From JANQIO01 sp965229625 (lineage in GTDB: Bacteria > Pseudomonadota > Gammaproteobacteria > Pseudomonadales > Halieaceae), in assembly GCA_965229625.1 (NCBI GenBank), contig CBDDJJ010000002.1, positions 1,178,001 through 1,242,000 of the forward strand: DNA of 64,000 bases. Direction: 5' to 3'. The position numbers were made by a program, and so were the translations under genes. Below the pieces are notes generated by a model that was given only the letters and a program-made list of their open reading frames with translations, was not told where the DNA came from and did not search any database. This document shows, piece by piece, positions 1 through 8,306 of this stretch (positions are counted from its first letter, which is position 1; every line of letters starts with the position of its first letter).

Positions 1-641
1 AGGACACCAACGAAGAGGAAAAAACCCTCGCCGAAGTCGCGGGCCACCCGCTGCCGCGGCCCGACGAGATCAGCATCCGCAGGGTATGAGGATGGCGAGA
101 GCCCGATCGGCACAATCTCCACATCGCTGCTCACTCTGGCCAGCACATCACTGGTGGCCAGGTAATTGGGCGACGTGGCCACGATGCGGTCCATGCGATT
201 GAGGAAACGGCGCATAAGCGGCCCGTACATCCAGGCCAGCACCTTCTGGCGCACGATGTCTGAGTGGTAGGTCAGGATCGACGGCCGGGACCGGCCGTAG
301 AGGCTGTACATCACGTCCGCATAGGGCCAGGGGAAATGGTAGTGCACCAGGTCTGCCCACTCCACCTGCTGGCGAAACTCCCTCAGGCCACCAAAAGTGA
401 AGCCGCAGGAGGCGATCTCGAAGTTCTGCAGGACCCGCACGACACGACCCTCCGGCGCATCGATTATCGCGGGCGTGGGGTTCTCACTGAGCGTGAAAAC
501 ACGGCTTTCCACGCCCAGCCGCCGGGTGTTCAGGCACACCTGGCGTATGACTTCCTCCAGCCCGCCCTGGGAGTCCGGGAAGTAGGTTCTGTAGACATGC
601 AGTATTTTCAACAGACCATGCCGTGGCGCGTGTGTGGGCAT
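1..641 (-). CDS. Glycosyltransferase family 4, N-terminal part (runs off the window)
   Basis: The minus strand is open from an ATG at 641 to the left edge, giving 213 residues of a GT-B glycosyltransferase. The start (HVYRTYFPDSQGG near residues 15-27) is the usual first strand and glycine-rich loop of family 4 enzymes. A Glyco_transf_4-like acceptor domain follows, with HYHFPWPY and ILTYHSDIV. The nucleotide-sugar-binding C-terminal half lies outside the window. A GGGAG sequence about five bases before the ATG supports this start. It is the last visible gene of a minus-strand run of four glycan genes, 66 bases after the family 2 transferase. It probably adds one sugar to an exported polysaccharide; donor and acceptor cannot be told. 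Confidence 0.85.
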   Translation of the reverse strand, partial: MPTHAPRHGLLKILHVYRTYFPDSQGGLEEVIRQVCLNTRRLGVESRVFTLSENPTPAIIDAPEGRVVRVLQNFEIASCGFTFGGLREFRQQVEWADLVHYHFPWPYADVMYSLYGRSRPSILTYHSDIVRQKVLAWMYGPLMRRFLNRMDRIVATSPNYLATSDVLARVSSDVEIVPIGLSPSSYPADADLVGPRQRVARDFGEGFFLFVGV

Positions 642-707
642 TATCTCCCAGCATTCGCCACACAGGCCACGCCGGCGGGCAAAATGCCGAAAATCCCGCA
701 GCGCAAG

Positions 708-1655
708 CTAACGGAAGCGACGCGGTGGTTTGCCCAGCAGGTAATCACTCAGTGCCTGGGCGAAGGGTGAGTAGAGCTGCCACTCGCCTCGCAGTGCAAA
801 CAGGACCGGTTTGGCCAGCAGTCGTGTCAGGAAAACCCAGGGCAGCAGGCCCGGGTAGAAGCGGCGGGTAAACCGCAGGGTGCTGAGATTCTCATAGTAC
901 TGCTGCATGCGGCTTCGGCCCGGCAGACCGCCCCCGGTGCTCGCAGCGCCGACGTGGTAGACCACGCTGTCCCGGCACCAGGCCAGGTGGGCGGGCGCAG
1001 GCAGCCGCTTCACCAGGTCCTGTTCTTCGAAGTAGAGAAAGTAGTCCTCACAGAATCCGCCCGCGGCGGCCAGCACCGGGGCGGGAAAGAACATCGCCGC
1101 GCCGTGCACATAGTCCATGGACTCAGGCTGCAGGCTGTCCAACTCGGCCAGGCGCCGGCCGGCATGAATGCCCGCGTTGCGGGTTGTCAGCGGTGAGTAG
1201 CGGCACCCCCCAGCGCACTCGAGGCGGTCTCCCTGAGCGCCGGCGACAAGGGTACTGCCCCAAATGGCCACCTCGGGTTGCTGTTGGGCAGCGAGCAGCA
1301 GTTCCTCCAGCGCCCCCGGGGCCAGCCGGGTATCATTGTTCAGCACCCACAGGTAGTCGGGTCGGAAGCCTGCCAGACACTCAATGCCGCGATTCACAGC
1401 GGCGGCAAAGCCCGAGCGCTGCGCTGCCCCCACCAATTCAATGCTGCCCTCTCTTGCACTGAGGCCACTCCGGAGTTCATCCAGGACGGGGGCGGAAGAC
1501 CCATCATCACTGACCACCACCCGGAGTACGAAGCACTGCCCGATACCGTTGAGGTCCAACAGCGAGCGCAAGCAGGCCAGCGTCTGCTCAGTATCCTCCC
1601 AGGTGGCAATTACCACCCCGACTCGGGCAGCTTGCTCAGCCAAGTGCCTGCTCAC
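708..1655 (-). CDS. Glycosyltransferase family 2 (rhamnosyltransferase-like)
   Basis: A 315-residue cytoplasmic GT-A glycosyltransferase. The nucleotide-binding strand ends in SDDGS (residues 49-53) and the metal-binding DxD position reads NND (106-108, in VLNNDTRLAPG). Both are typical of the WbbL-like rhamnosyl/galactofuranosyl branch of family 2. A membrane-associated C-terminal region is rich in Leu, Arg and aromatic residues. The start codon overlaps the end of the upstream sulfotransferase gene by 20 bases, which implies co-transcription and coupled translation. It probably elongates a surface polysaccharide. The sugar specificity is not visible. Confidence 0.85.
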   Translation of the reverse strand: MSRHLAEQAARVGVVIATWEDTEQTLACLRSLLDLNGIGQCFVLRVVVSDDGSSAPVLDELRSGLSAREGSIELVGAAQRSGFAAAVNRGIECLAGFRPDYLWVLNNDTRLAPGALEELLLAAQQQPEVAIWGSTLVAGAQGDRLECAGGCRYSPLTTRNAGIHAGRRLAELDSLQPESMDYVHGAAMFFPAPVLAAAGGFCEDYFLYFEEQDLVKRLPAPAHLAWCRDSVVYHVGAASTGGGLPGRSRMQQYYENLSTLRFTRRFYPGLLPWVFLTRLLAKPVLFALRGEWQLYSPFAQALSDYLLGKPPRRFR

Positions 1656-2463
1656 AATCTGCCGTGGTATAGAACATGCGCCAGCCCTCTGGCCCTGTGA
1701 GCAGCGCCGCCATCAGACTCTGAAGATCCACTCCCGGGTAACGTTCCACCAGCGGCGTCTGCGCGAGTGGCTCGGCTTCTGCTGCCTTGTCGCCCACAGC
1801 CTTTGCCAATGGCACGGCCCCACACCTCGCCACTTCCTCAAAGCGCAGGATACGGGCATCAGGCAAGCAGGCTCGGAAACGGCGGTAAAACCAGTCCAGG
1901 ATCAAAAGCTGGCGCGCCAGCCGGTCAGGCTCTCCCTCCAGGGCGCCCGCGAGTTGGCCATCGTAGCGTTCACCGCCGGGCAAGCTGCCCCGGTTAATGG
2001 CCAGGTCAACCGTCTGCCAGGATGCCAGCACCTCCAGAGGATTCCGTACCAGCGCCAGGCACTCGAAGTCATCGGTGAGCCCGTGCAGCAGCGCGGTGAA
2101 CAGGGCATTCTGCTTGATAACCAGCCGGAAACCCGGCTGCGCAGACACCTCGACGTCCGACACCGCGCCCTGCGGTTGACGCAGTCCGGTGCCGTCGGCA
2201 GCCTGCACGCGGGCGTCACCCTGCGCCCCGGCGAGGTTGACCGCGGGCGCTGTGCCGCGCACCTCAACCTGCTTCCGAATAGCCTGGTAACGCTGGCGTA
2301 TGAACTGCAGTGCCATGGCTGGGTCGGAGTAATACTGGAAGTCTTTCAGCTGCAGTGGCTCATTCAGCGCCACGGTATTCGGCAGGCTACCCAGCAGACG
2401 GGTGCTGACAGAGGTCCCGGCCCGGGGGATACCGGTAAACACCCAGTTCTCGCCGCTCACCAC
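1636..2463 (-). CDS. Sulfotransferase-like protein
   Basis: A 275-residue protein beginning with a PAPS-binding 5'-phosphosulfate loop, FTGIPRAGTS (residues 9-18). A second motif, ALVRNPLEVLASW (about 137-149), supplies the Arg and Ser expected to bind the 3'-phosphate. These are the two signatures of the P-loop sulfotransferase superfamily. It sits between two glycosyltransferase genes, overlapping the upstream one by 7 bases and the downstream one by 20. It therefore probably sulfates a sugar of the same glycan, which fits a marine polysaccharide. The middle of the protein (residues 70-105) is Ala/Gly/Gln-rich and poorly conserved in appearance. Some members of this superfamily are inactive relatives, so activity is inferred. 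Confidence 0.75.
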   Translation of the reverse strand: MVSGENWVFTGIPRAGTSVSTRLLGSLPNTVALNEPLQLKDFQYYSDPAMALQFIRQRYQAIRKQVEVRGTAPAVNLAGAQGDARVQAADGTGLRQPQGAVSDVEVSAQPGFRLVIKQNALFTALLHGLTDDFECLALVRNPLEVLASWQTVDLAINRGSLPGGERYDGQLAGALEGEPDRLARQLLILDWFYRRFRACLPDARILRFEEVARCGAVPLAKAVGDKAAEAEPLAQTPLVERYPGVDLQSLMAALLTGPEGWRMFYTTADCEQALG

Positions 2464-3428
2464 AAGGTATCCAGCTTATCCAGCAGTTGGTGGAATTCCG
2501 AGCGCTCCCGCTCCAGCCTGTGTTGCTCCAGGGTGCTGGCCGCGGATGCCTGGAACTCGACGGCCTGCCCTGATTTCACGATCTCCAGTGCTTCCAGTGT
2601 TGCTGCGACCAGATCATCCAGGGCGCGTCCAGGCACCAGGCAGTTTTGCCCGTGCAGGCAGAAAGAGCGGTTGCCCACGCAGTCCGGCACCACTACCAGC
2701 TCGCTGAGCGCCATAGCCTCCAGCGCCGGCAGGTAGAAACCCTCAGTCAGGTTCGGCAACAACACGGAGACCCTGCAAGATGCCATGGCCGCGAGCACAT
2801 CAGCGCGTTCAGTAAATTCATCGTGTAGCAACACTGAAACCGGCTGCGCTTGCAGCTGCTCGGTCAACCTGCGCGCCAACTCCCTGGATTTAACGCCCAA
2901 GATGTAGATATCGCGGGACTTAAGCGCCTGGCGCTGCAACAGGAGATCGTCCAGGTCTATGCCATTGGCAATCGTCACCGTGGGGCCATTGGTTCGACCC
3001 GTGGCAAGGATGGCCGCTTCCACCTCCGCACTCACACACACCCTGATGGCGCGCTCGGAAAGAAAGGGATAAACGTTGGAGGCCGGGTCGGCGTGGCGAA
3101 CATGCTGAACCAGGTTGAGCACAGGGATTTCCGGATCAGCCGCGGCAGCCAGATATGCCTCCCAATCCATGCCGGCCAGAAACATCAGGTCTGCACCCCG
3201 TAGCGAGAAATCTTCGAGCAGGTTGGCGGATTGTCCCGCCCACAGAGTCTCAGAGATCGGCAGCGAGCTCTTCGCCCAGTAAATAGATGCCTGCCAATCC
3301 GGGTGCGCCTGGACATGCCGGAAGTAGTCATAGACTTTCTGGTGCCCGCCCGTATAACGCCGAAAATCCCTGTAAAATCTCGCCGCTTTGATGTTATCGT
3401 CTCCGACTTTGACAGCTCCCTGATGCAT
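2457..3428 (-). CDS. Glycosyltransferase, GT4-like
   Basis: About 310-323 residues with a GT-B layout. An N-terminal half contains ARFYRDFRRYTGGHQKVYDY, and a C-terminal Rossmann half contains a donor-site segment with NLTEGFYLPALEAMALSE, the E(x7)E signature of family 4. The gene leads the minus-strand glycan run and starts 113 bases from the divergent GtrB-like gene. The ATG at 3428 has no Shine-Dalgarno sequence. A GGAG lies eight bases before an ATC codon at 3392, exactly where I expect this family to begin (xKAARFYRDF). The true start may therefore be that ATC codon, or the ATG may work weakly. The sugar is unknown. Confidence 0.75.
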   Translation of the reverse strand: MHQGAVKVGDDNIKAARFYRDFRRYTGGHQKVYDYFRHVQAHPDWQASIYWAKSSLPISETLWAGQSANLLEDFSLRGADLMFLAGMDWEAYLAAAADPEIPVLNLVQHVRHADPASNVYPFLSERAIRVCVSAEVEAAILATGRTNGPTVTIANGIDLDDLLLQRQALKSRDIYILGVKSRELARRLTEQLQAQPVSVLLHDEFTERADVLAAMASCRVSVLLPNLTEGFYLPALEAMALSELVVVPDCVGNRSFCLHGQNCLVPGRALDDLVAATLEALEIVKSGQAVEFQASAASTLEQHRLERERSEFHQLLDKLDTLW

Positions 3429-3541
3429 GAGAACAACCCGCGCGGGACTCTCTCCGCCAGGACCTGCCCAGAACCTTGTAAAGGTGAGCTGCGGGGTAAG
3501 GCATGCAGCCGATCACACGAGCATTGATGGCCTGATACTGA

Positions 3542-4504
3542 ATGGACAGCACTATAAACAAAGAAGTGGTAGTTATCACGCCCGTGTTCGAAGACGCCAC
3601 CGCCAGTGCCCGGCTTTTCACAGAGCTGCACTCTGAATTCGGAGACCGGGTCTACGTGATCGCTGTGGATGATGGCTCAAGAAAAGAGCCGATCGATGCC
3701 AGCGCCCTGGAGGCAGCGTCAGTGGAAGGCGTGGTACTCAAGCTACGTCGCAACGTCGGGCATCAGCGCGCCATCTCCGTCGGCCTTGGGTACGCTCACG
3801 AGCATGGCGGCCCGGCATCCAGATATGTCGTAATGGATTCCGACGGTGAGGATAAACCAGAGAGTATTCACACCCTTCTGAAACCACTCGATGGCGGCGA
3901 GACAGACATCTGTGTCGCGGAGCGCAAGAGCCGATTTGAGACCGCGCGCTTCAAAGTTTTCTATTTCGTTTATAAACAGCTATTCCTTCTGATGACCGGT
4001 CGCCGCATTACCTTCGGTAATTTCATGGCAATGAAGTGGGACGCGCTGGCACGGCTGGAGTCCATGCAGGAAACTCCTATCCATGTGGCAGGCGCTGTAT
4101 TGGCTTCAAAACTGCGCAGCTCGTCATGCCCCATCGACCGTGGGCCCAGGTACGCCGGCCAGTCAAAGATGAACTTCGTCGGCCTCGTGCTGCACGGCTT
4201 CAAGGCGCTGATGGTCTTTGCTGAGGATGTGCTGGTGCGCGTGGGCATCTTGTGCGCCTTCGTTGCAGCGATGGCTGTCCTGGGTGCAATCACAGCGATC
4301 GGACTAAAGCTCGCGGGGTTCTCGACCCCAGGGTGGTTCTCAGTGGCGCTGGGCATTCTGGTGCTGATCTTCATGCAGACCGGTGCGTTGGCGTTGATGA
4401 CCTTGATGCTTACAGGCGTGGTCAGAGGTGGAACCGTGATTCCCAATGTTGGCCACAGAGAGTTTATTGAGGTTGTACTCCATGCTTCCAGGGCGGGGCG
4501 CTAG
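3542..4504 (+). CDS. GtrB/dolichyl-phosphate-mannose-synthase-like glycosyltransferase
   Basis: A 320-residue GT2 enzyme of the polyprenyl-phosphate glycosyltransferase type. The nucleotide loop is VDDGS (42-46), the metal site is DSD (99-101, in VVMDSDGEDKPE), and two hydrophobic helices near the C-terminus (about 228-255 and 262-290) anchor it in the inner membrane. Such enzymes load a sugar onto undecaprenyl phosphate for flipping and periplasmic transfer. The next gene, overlapping by 23 bases, is a GtrA-like flippase, the usual partner. The gene is divergent from the minus-strand glycan run. No strong Shine-Dalgarno sequence is visible before the ATG. Confidence 0.87.
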   Translation: MDSTINKEVVVITPVFEDATASARLFTELHSEFGDRVYVIAVDDGSRKEPIDASALEAASVEGVVLKLRRNVGHQRAISVGLGYAHEHGGPASRYVVMDSDGEDKPESIHTLLKPLDGGETDICVAERKSRFETARFKVFYFVYKQLFLLMTGRRITFGNFMAMKWDALARLESMQETPIHVAGAVLASKLRSSSCPIDRGPRYAGQSKMNFVGLVLHGFKALMVFAEDVLVRVGILCAFVAAMAVLGAITAIGLKLAGFSTPGWFSVALGILVLIFMQTGALALMTLMLTGVVRGGTVIPNVGHREFIEVVLHASRAGR

Positions 4505-4892
4505 TCGTAAGATGGCTTTCCCCAGATTCGTTGCGAACGGCCTGGTGGCGACAGCGGCCCACTACGCTGTACTGCTCATCGCAATGGAAGTCGCGAGCAT
4601 GCCATCTGCCGCGCTGGCAAACCTGCTGGCGTCAATTTTTGGCATAACCGCTAGTTTTATCGGCAACCGTTACTTTGTGTTCCGCAGTACGGAAGCTTCC
4701 ATGATGGCTCAGGGTGTGAAATTCCTGGGCCTGTACGGCCTGATCGCAATGCTGAATGGCGGCGTGATGTTTCTTGTCACAGACTACCTGGGCTACCACT
4801 ACAACATCGGCTTCATCTGTGCGCTGGTGTTGCAAGTCTGGCTGGGCTATACCGCCGGCAAGCATGTTGTGTTTCGGAAGCAGCCCGCGTGA
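4482..4892 (+). CDS. GtrA-family membrane protein (polyprenyl-sugar flippase type)
   Basis: A 136-residue protein with four hydrophobic helices and the GtrA hallmark FxxNGLVATAAHYAVL near the start, plus IGNRYFVF between helices 2 and 3. GtrA proteins are proposed to move undecaprenyl-phosphate-linked sugars across the inner membrane. I chose the ATG at 4482 because GAGG lies about eight bases upstream. An in-frame ATG at 4446 would add twelve unconserved residues, and one at 4512 would remove ten. The gene overlaps the end of the GtrB-like gene, so the two are almost certainly made together. Confidence 0.85.
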   Translation: MLPGRGASRKMAFPRFVANGLVATAAHYAVLLIAMEVASMPSAALANLLASIFGITASFIGNRYFVFRSTEASMMAQGVKFLGLYGLIAMLNGGVMFLVTDYLGYHYNIGFICALVLQVWLGYTAGKHVVFRKQPA

Positions 4893-4908
4893 TAACTGCC
4901 TGACCGAC

Positions 4909-5511
4909 ATGGAAACAAGTTTGAAACACAAGTGCGTAGAGGCAGTAGCGTGGATGGCTTTCCATGTGGTGGTGCTGCTGGCCACCTATGCGGCGTACAT
5001 CAAGGCACTGAAGGTCGATGTCGTTTTCTACGCTTCGATTTTCTCGTCAATTTTCGCCGCTGCGATATCCGCACTAGTGCTTACGAGGTTCGCGCGGTTC
5101 ACGTCCTTTGAAAAGCTGCAGATGGCCTTTTGCTTTCTGCTGATTGGCTACATATTCTCGATCTCCGTACCCACCGTTATCGACAGATCGCTTTCGTTCT
5201 ATATTCTTGAGAAGTTGCAGCAGCGTGGCGGTGGGATTCAGCTGGAGCAATTCGATTTTGTGTTCAAGGAAGAATACCTTCCAGAGCACCGCCTGATGGA
5301 AATCCGCATCACTGAGCAAATTGAATCGGGAACCATTGAACTCGACGGTGAATGCGTAAGGCTCACAGACCGCGGTGCACGCCTGGCAAGCTTCAGCCGA
5401 TTCTTCAGAGCCCATCTTTTACCCAAGGCCCGGCTGGTCGGTGACGACTACACCGACGACCTGACGGACCCATTTCGGCAGGACAGGGACATCCCTGATT
5501 ACCGTTGCTGA
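4909..5511 (+). CDS. Membrane protein with winged-helix-like C-terminus, function unknown
   Basis: A 200-residue protein starting 16 bases after the gtrA stop. Three hydrophobic segments (about 13-33, 38-58 and 68-88) precede a soluble half. The latter contains EHRLMEIRITEQIESG and VRLTDRGARLA, a pattern like a winged-helix fold (helix, then 'LT.+G' wing). I do not recognise a named family. Its place between gtrA and a large GT-C-like protein suggests an accessory role in lipid-linked sugar transfer. The open frame continues upstream into the gtrA gene, but the ATG at 4909 gives the first plausible membrane-protein start. Confidence 0.7.
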   Translation: METSLKHKCVEAVAWMAFHVVVLLATYAAYIKALKVDVVFYASIFSSIFAAAISALVLTRFARFTSFEKLQMAFCFLLIGYIFSISVPTVIDRSLSFYILEKLQQRGGGIQLEQFDFVFKEEYLPEHRLMEIRITEQIESGTIELDGECVRLTDRGARLASFSRFFRAHLLPKARLVGDDYTDDLTDPFRQDRDIPDYRC

Positions 5512-5523
5512 TCACCGCACTCA

Positions 5524-5568
5524 TTCTTCAGCCTGATACTCTTCATCCTGAAACTCTCCACCCTGACA
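5524..5568 (+). repeat. Three tandem copies of a 15-bp unit
   Basis: Three imperfect direct units lie back to back in the 73-base gap between two genes: TTCTTCAGCCTGATA, CTCTTCATCCTGAAA and CTCTCCACCCTGACA. They end just before the AAGGA ribosome-binding site of the next gene. Function unknown; they may be a slippage product. Confidence 0.7.
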
Positions 5569-5584
5569 TAAAGGACGCACAGCC

Positions 5585-7540
5585 ATGCTGGTAGCCAAGT
5601 ACATTTTTATGTTGCTGCAAATTGTGTTGTTCGCCGTCGCGTTCTGGGGGTTGGGCTCGGCAGCCACAAGAGAAAGGCTGCCCGCAATGCGGATTCTTGC
5701 TGGTATGGCGGCTTACTTGTTCTATGCAGGGATACTGAATTTCCTGCGCATGGGATACCTACCCTTGCTGATGGTTCCGCTCATTTTCGGCTTGTATCTC
5801 TCATTTGTAGCACTGCGCAAGAATGCGCTCCGAGAAGGCTTTCTCCTGGAGCAATGGAAAGAGTATAGGGCGAGCGCCGCACTGCTCTCAGCACTCGGGT
5901 TACTATGCGCGTTCACAGCCGCCTTTCCCGAGGCGTTCAATTTACACGACGACTACCAGAAGTATTTCATACAACCCACCAAACTCCTGGCTACCGGAAG
6001 CATTTACGGCAGCCCGCTGTCGACTGTGGGAAAAGAGACTTTCGGCGGCCAGGCCGCGTTCCAGGCACTGTTCATCGGATTCGGAGGCGTGCGCGCTATC
6101 AACGTCTTCGACGCGGTGTTTTGCCTGCTGCTCGCCGTTTTTCTGCTGACAGATCTTGGACGCGAAAAACGAAACAGCGGTGTAGCGATTCTGGCGGCCA
6201 TATTGATGGTGACGATCAATGCGCAATATGTGAACGTCTCCTCTATCTACTCCTTCGTCTGCTTCGCTATTGGTGCGGTGATTCTTCACCAGCGCATCCT
6301 CAGCGAGGAGCAGGCAGGGTTGCGAACATCCAGCGCAATCACCATCGGCGTTTTCTATGCCTCTATGCTGGCGCTGAAAACCACCTTTGCCCTGTTTGCT
6401 ATAGCCCACTTCCCGCTGGTAGTAATGACCCTGCTAATGTGTGGCCATGGCTTCGGCAAGGTGCTCAAGTGGAGTCTTCTAGCAACTGCCACTGGTATGG
6501 TAGCCATACTTCCCTGGGTGGTTGAGTTGGCCTCGCTGGGTTTGGCAGGTCCGGGACACGGAGGAATGGTCATACCGACCACACCGAATTGGAGTCTGTT
6601 GTCGGCCCTGCTAGTCAACAAGTCCATGTTCTACGGTGGCAACCCGCTGGCATACCTGGCGCTGCTAACTGGCGCTGGTATGTGTACGTTAGCGCTTTTA
6701 ATGGACCGTAAATCGACGGCCAATATACTCAGCAGCGCAGCCGCACTAGTCGTTGCCTTGCTTGTACTTGTGTACGCCGTGGCCGTAGTAGGCAACCAGC
6801 AGCACCTGTTTAATACCGCGTTTCGTTACTCAGTACCATTCATGGTAGCAATGACGCCAGTAGCCCTGCTGATTGCTGCCGGAACGGCGCCGCTCAAGGA
6901 TGGGGCCATCAGTCCTATGCAGAAAATTCGGCGGGCGATGGCCTACCTGATCCCGGGGGCATTGCTCGTAGTATGGCTTCCAGCAAGGCTAGAGCTCGCC
7001 CAGCAATCTTCTCGATGCGGGTCGTACCTTGCTTTCAGTGAACTTGCCTGCAGTCAGCCGTACCGTGACTACAACAGGTACGTACTGGGCGGCGTCGCAG
7101 AGAAGCGTATAAAGGGATTCCAGGCCCTCATACCTGAGGGCGCTACAGTAGTAGCTTGGATCAACTATGCACACTTGATGGATTTCGAGCGAAACAAGGT
7201 TATTGAAGTGGATCCCGCCGGTTTGAGCAATAGCTGGGCGCAAATGCCGGATGCGGAGTACCTGATGCTGGATATAGCGGGTTATGCCACGCGCCGAAAG
7301 CCTCAGCTGGAGCAGATGCTCAAACGACCTGACAAGTACAATCAAGAAATATGGAGAGCCTCGCTGGATTTCATAGATTACCTTGAGAAAAAGGTGGGTG
7401 CGCAAGCGGAGCTCGGTCGGGGACAGGACATCGTGGTTTACAAGATTACTGTTCCAAAAAATCGGGATTTTAAATCCGCAATGTCCGACCGGGCAGGAGC
7501 TGGGGCGTCTACTCCACGTAACCCAGGAGTTCAAGGCTGA
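5585..7540 (+). CDS. Large polytopic membrane protein, GT-C glycosyltransferase-like
   Basis: A 651-residue protein with roughly a dozen hydrophobic helices through about residue 470 and a soluble C-terminal domain (about 475-640). The first large loop holds an acidic motif, FNLHDDYQKYFIQP (about 119-132). Paired acidic residues at this position are typical of GT-C enzymes that use lipid-linked sugars (PMT/ArnT and O-antigen types). An AAGGACGC Shine-Dalgarno sequence precedes the ATG. Together with the GtrB/GtrA pair just upstream it would make a complete three-part system: load, flip, transfer. That role is inferred from layout and topology, not from a recognised family. The last 32 bases overlap the convergent sulfotransferase-like gene. 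Confidence 0.75.
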   Translation: MLVAKYIFMLLQIVLFAVAFWGLGSAATRERLPAMRILAGMAAYLFYAGILNFLRMGYLPLLMVPLIFGLYLSFVALRKNALREGFLLEQWKEYRASAALLSALGLLCAFTAAFPEAFNLHDDYQKYFIQPTKLLATGSIYGSPLSTVGKETFGGQAAFQALFIGFGGVRAINVFDAVFCLLLAVFLLTDLGREKRNSGVAILAAILMVTINAQYVNVSSIYSFVCFAIGAVILHQRILSEEQAGLRTSSAITIGVFYASMLALKTTFALFAIAHFPLVVMTLLMCGHGFGKVLKWSLLATATGMVAILPWVVELASLGLAGPGHGGMVIPTTPNWSLLSALLVNKSMFYGGNPLAYLALLTGAGMCTLALLMDRKSTANILSSAAALVVALLVLVYAVAVVGNQQHLFNTAFRYSVPFMVAMTPVALLIAAGTAPLKDGAISPMQKIRRAMAYLIPGALLVVWLPARLELAQQSSRCGSYLAFSELACSQPYRDYNRYVLGGVAEKRIKGFQALIPEGATVVAWINYAHLMDFERNKVIEVDPAGLSNSWAQMPDAEYLMLDIAGYATRRKPQLEQMLKRPDKYNQEIWRASLDFIDYLEKKVGAQAELGRGQDIVVYKITVPKNRDFKSAMSDRAGAGASTPRNPGVQG

Positions 7541-8306
7541 CACCAAAATCCGGGGAAGCCCTGAAAGCTTCCAGCGTCCGCTCATCTGTGGTCTTACGCT
7601 CCAGTGGCTTAATCTCTTGAAGAGCATTGCCACGGCCGGGACTATTGCTACTGACGTCGCCGGTAATGTTGGTATAGCTGGACCATTTGTCGACAAATGC
7701 GCCATCGTAGGGAATGAAGAGCATGTCGCATAGTTGCTTCAGTCGTTGTGCCGGTGCCGCAGTAAAGTCCTCGTAGCGAACGAAGCCGATATCGACGGCC
7801 TGCTCTGCAAACGCGCGGTATCCCTTGAGGAAATCTGAAATCTGCAACTTGCCCGCAATCACGCCCAATCTACTCAGGCTATTCCACTGATCCACGGGAT
7901 GTCGCACAGTAACTGCTTGTCGAACGTCAAAGCTCCTCCCCAGCACATCCGCGGTTGACAGTTTGTAAGTGGGTTGCACCCAGGGTACGCCGGTGTAATC
8001 AAGGTGGGACCAGTCCCTGACCACCAGTATCTTGCCCTGCTCAGCGACCCATCCATATATAAGCTCGATCCCCTCCAACCAGTTGAGGCCTTTCTTCAGC
8101 TCGAGTGCTTGTAGTTTCGCTGCGACATCAATTCCAAACCAGTTCTGCGCCTGAAGCATTGGATTGAATTGTGAGGAGCCTACAAAAGGATGAACCTCGC
8201 TCAACAATGCGATGTCGTCCATGCAGCCGATGCACTTGGAGATCAGTGTGCCGCCGGACCGGGCCATATTGTGCAGTACAGGTATAACCGGCTTACTGGG
8301 ATTCAT
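7509..8306 (-). CDS. Sulfotransferase-like protein
   Basis: A 265-residue protein with a phosphosulfate-binding loop, HNMARSGGTLISK (about 12-24), and a 3'-phosphate motif, TVRHPVDQWNSLSR, in the middle. These match the P-loop sulfotransferase superfamily. It is unlike the first sulfotransferase in the window outside these motifs. The ATG at 8306 lies inside the end of the upstream O-GlcNAc-transferase-like gene (overlap 14 bases), so translation is probably coupled. A GTG two codons earlier (8312) is an alternative. The gene product may sulfate a glycan or a protein modified by its neighbour, but the substrate is unknown. Confidence 0.7.
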   Translation of the reverse strand: MNPSKPVIPVLHNMARSGGTLISKCIGCMDDIALLSEVHPFVGSSQFNPMLQAQNWFGIDVAAKLQALELKKGLNWLEGIELIYGWVAEQGKILVVRDWSHLDYTGVPWVQPTYKLSTADVLGRSFDVRQAVTVRHPVDQWNSLSRLGVIAGKLQISDFLKGYRAFAEQAVDIGFVRYEDFTAAPAQRLKQLCDMLFIPYDGAFVDKWSSYTNITGDVSSNSPGRGNALQEIKPLERKTTDERTLEAFRASPDFGVSLELLGYVE

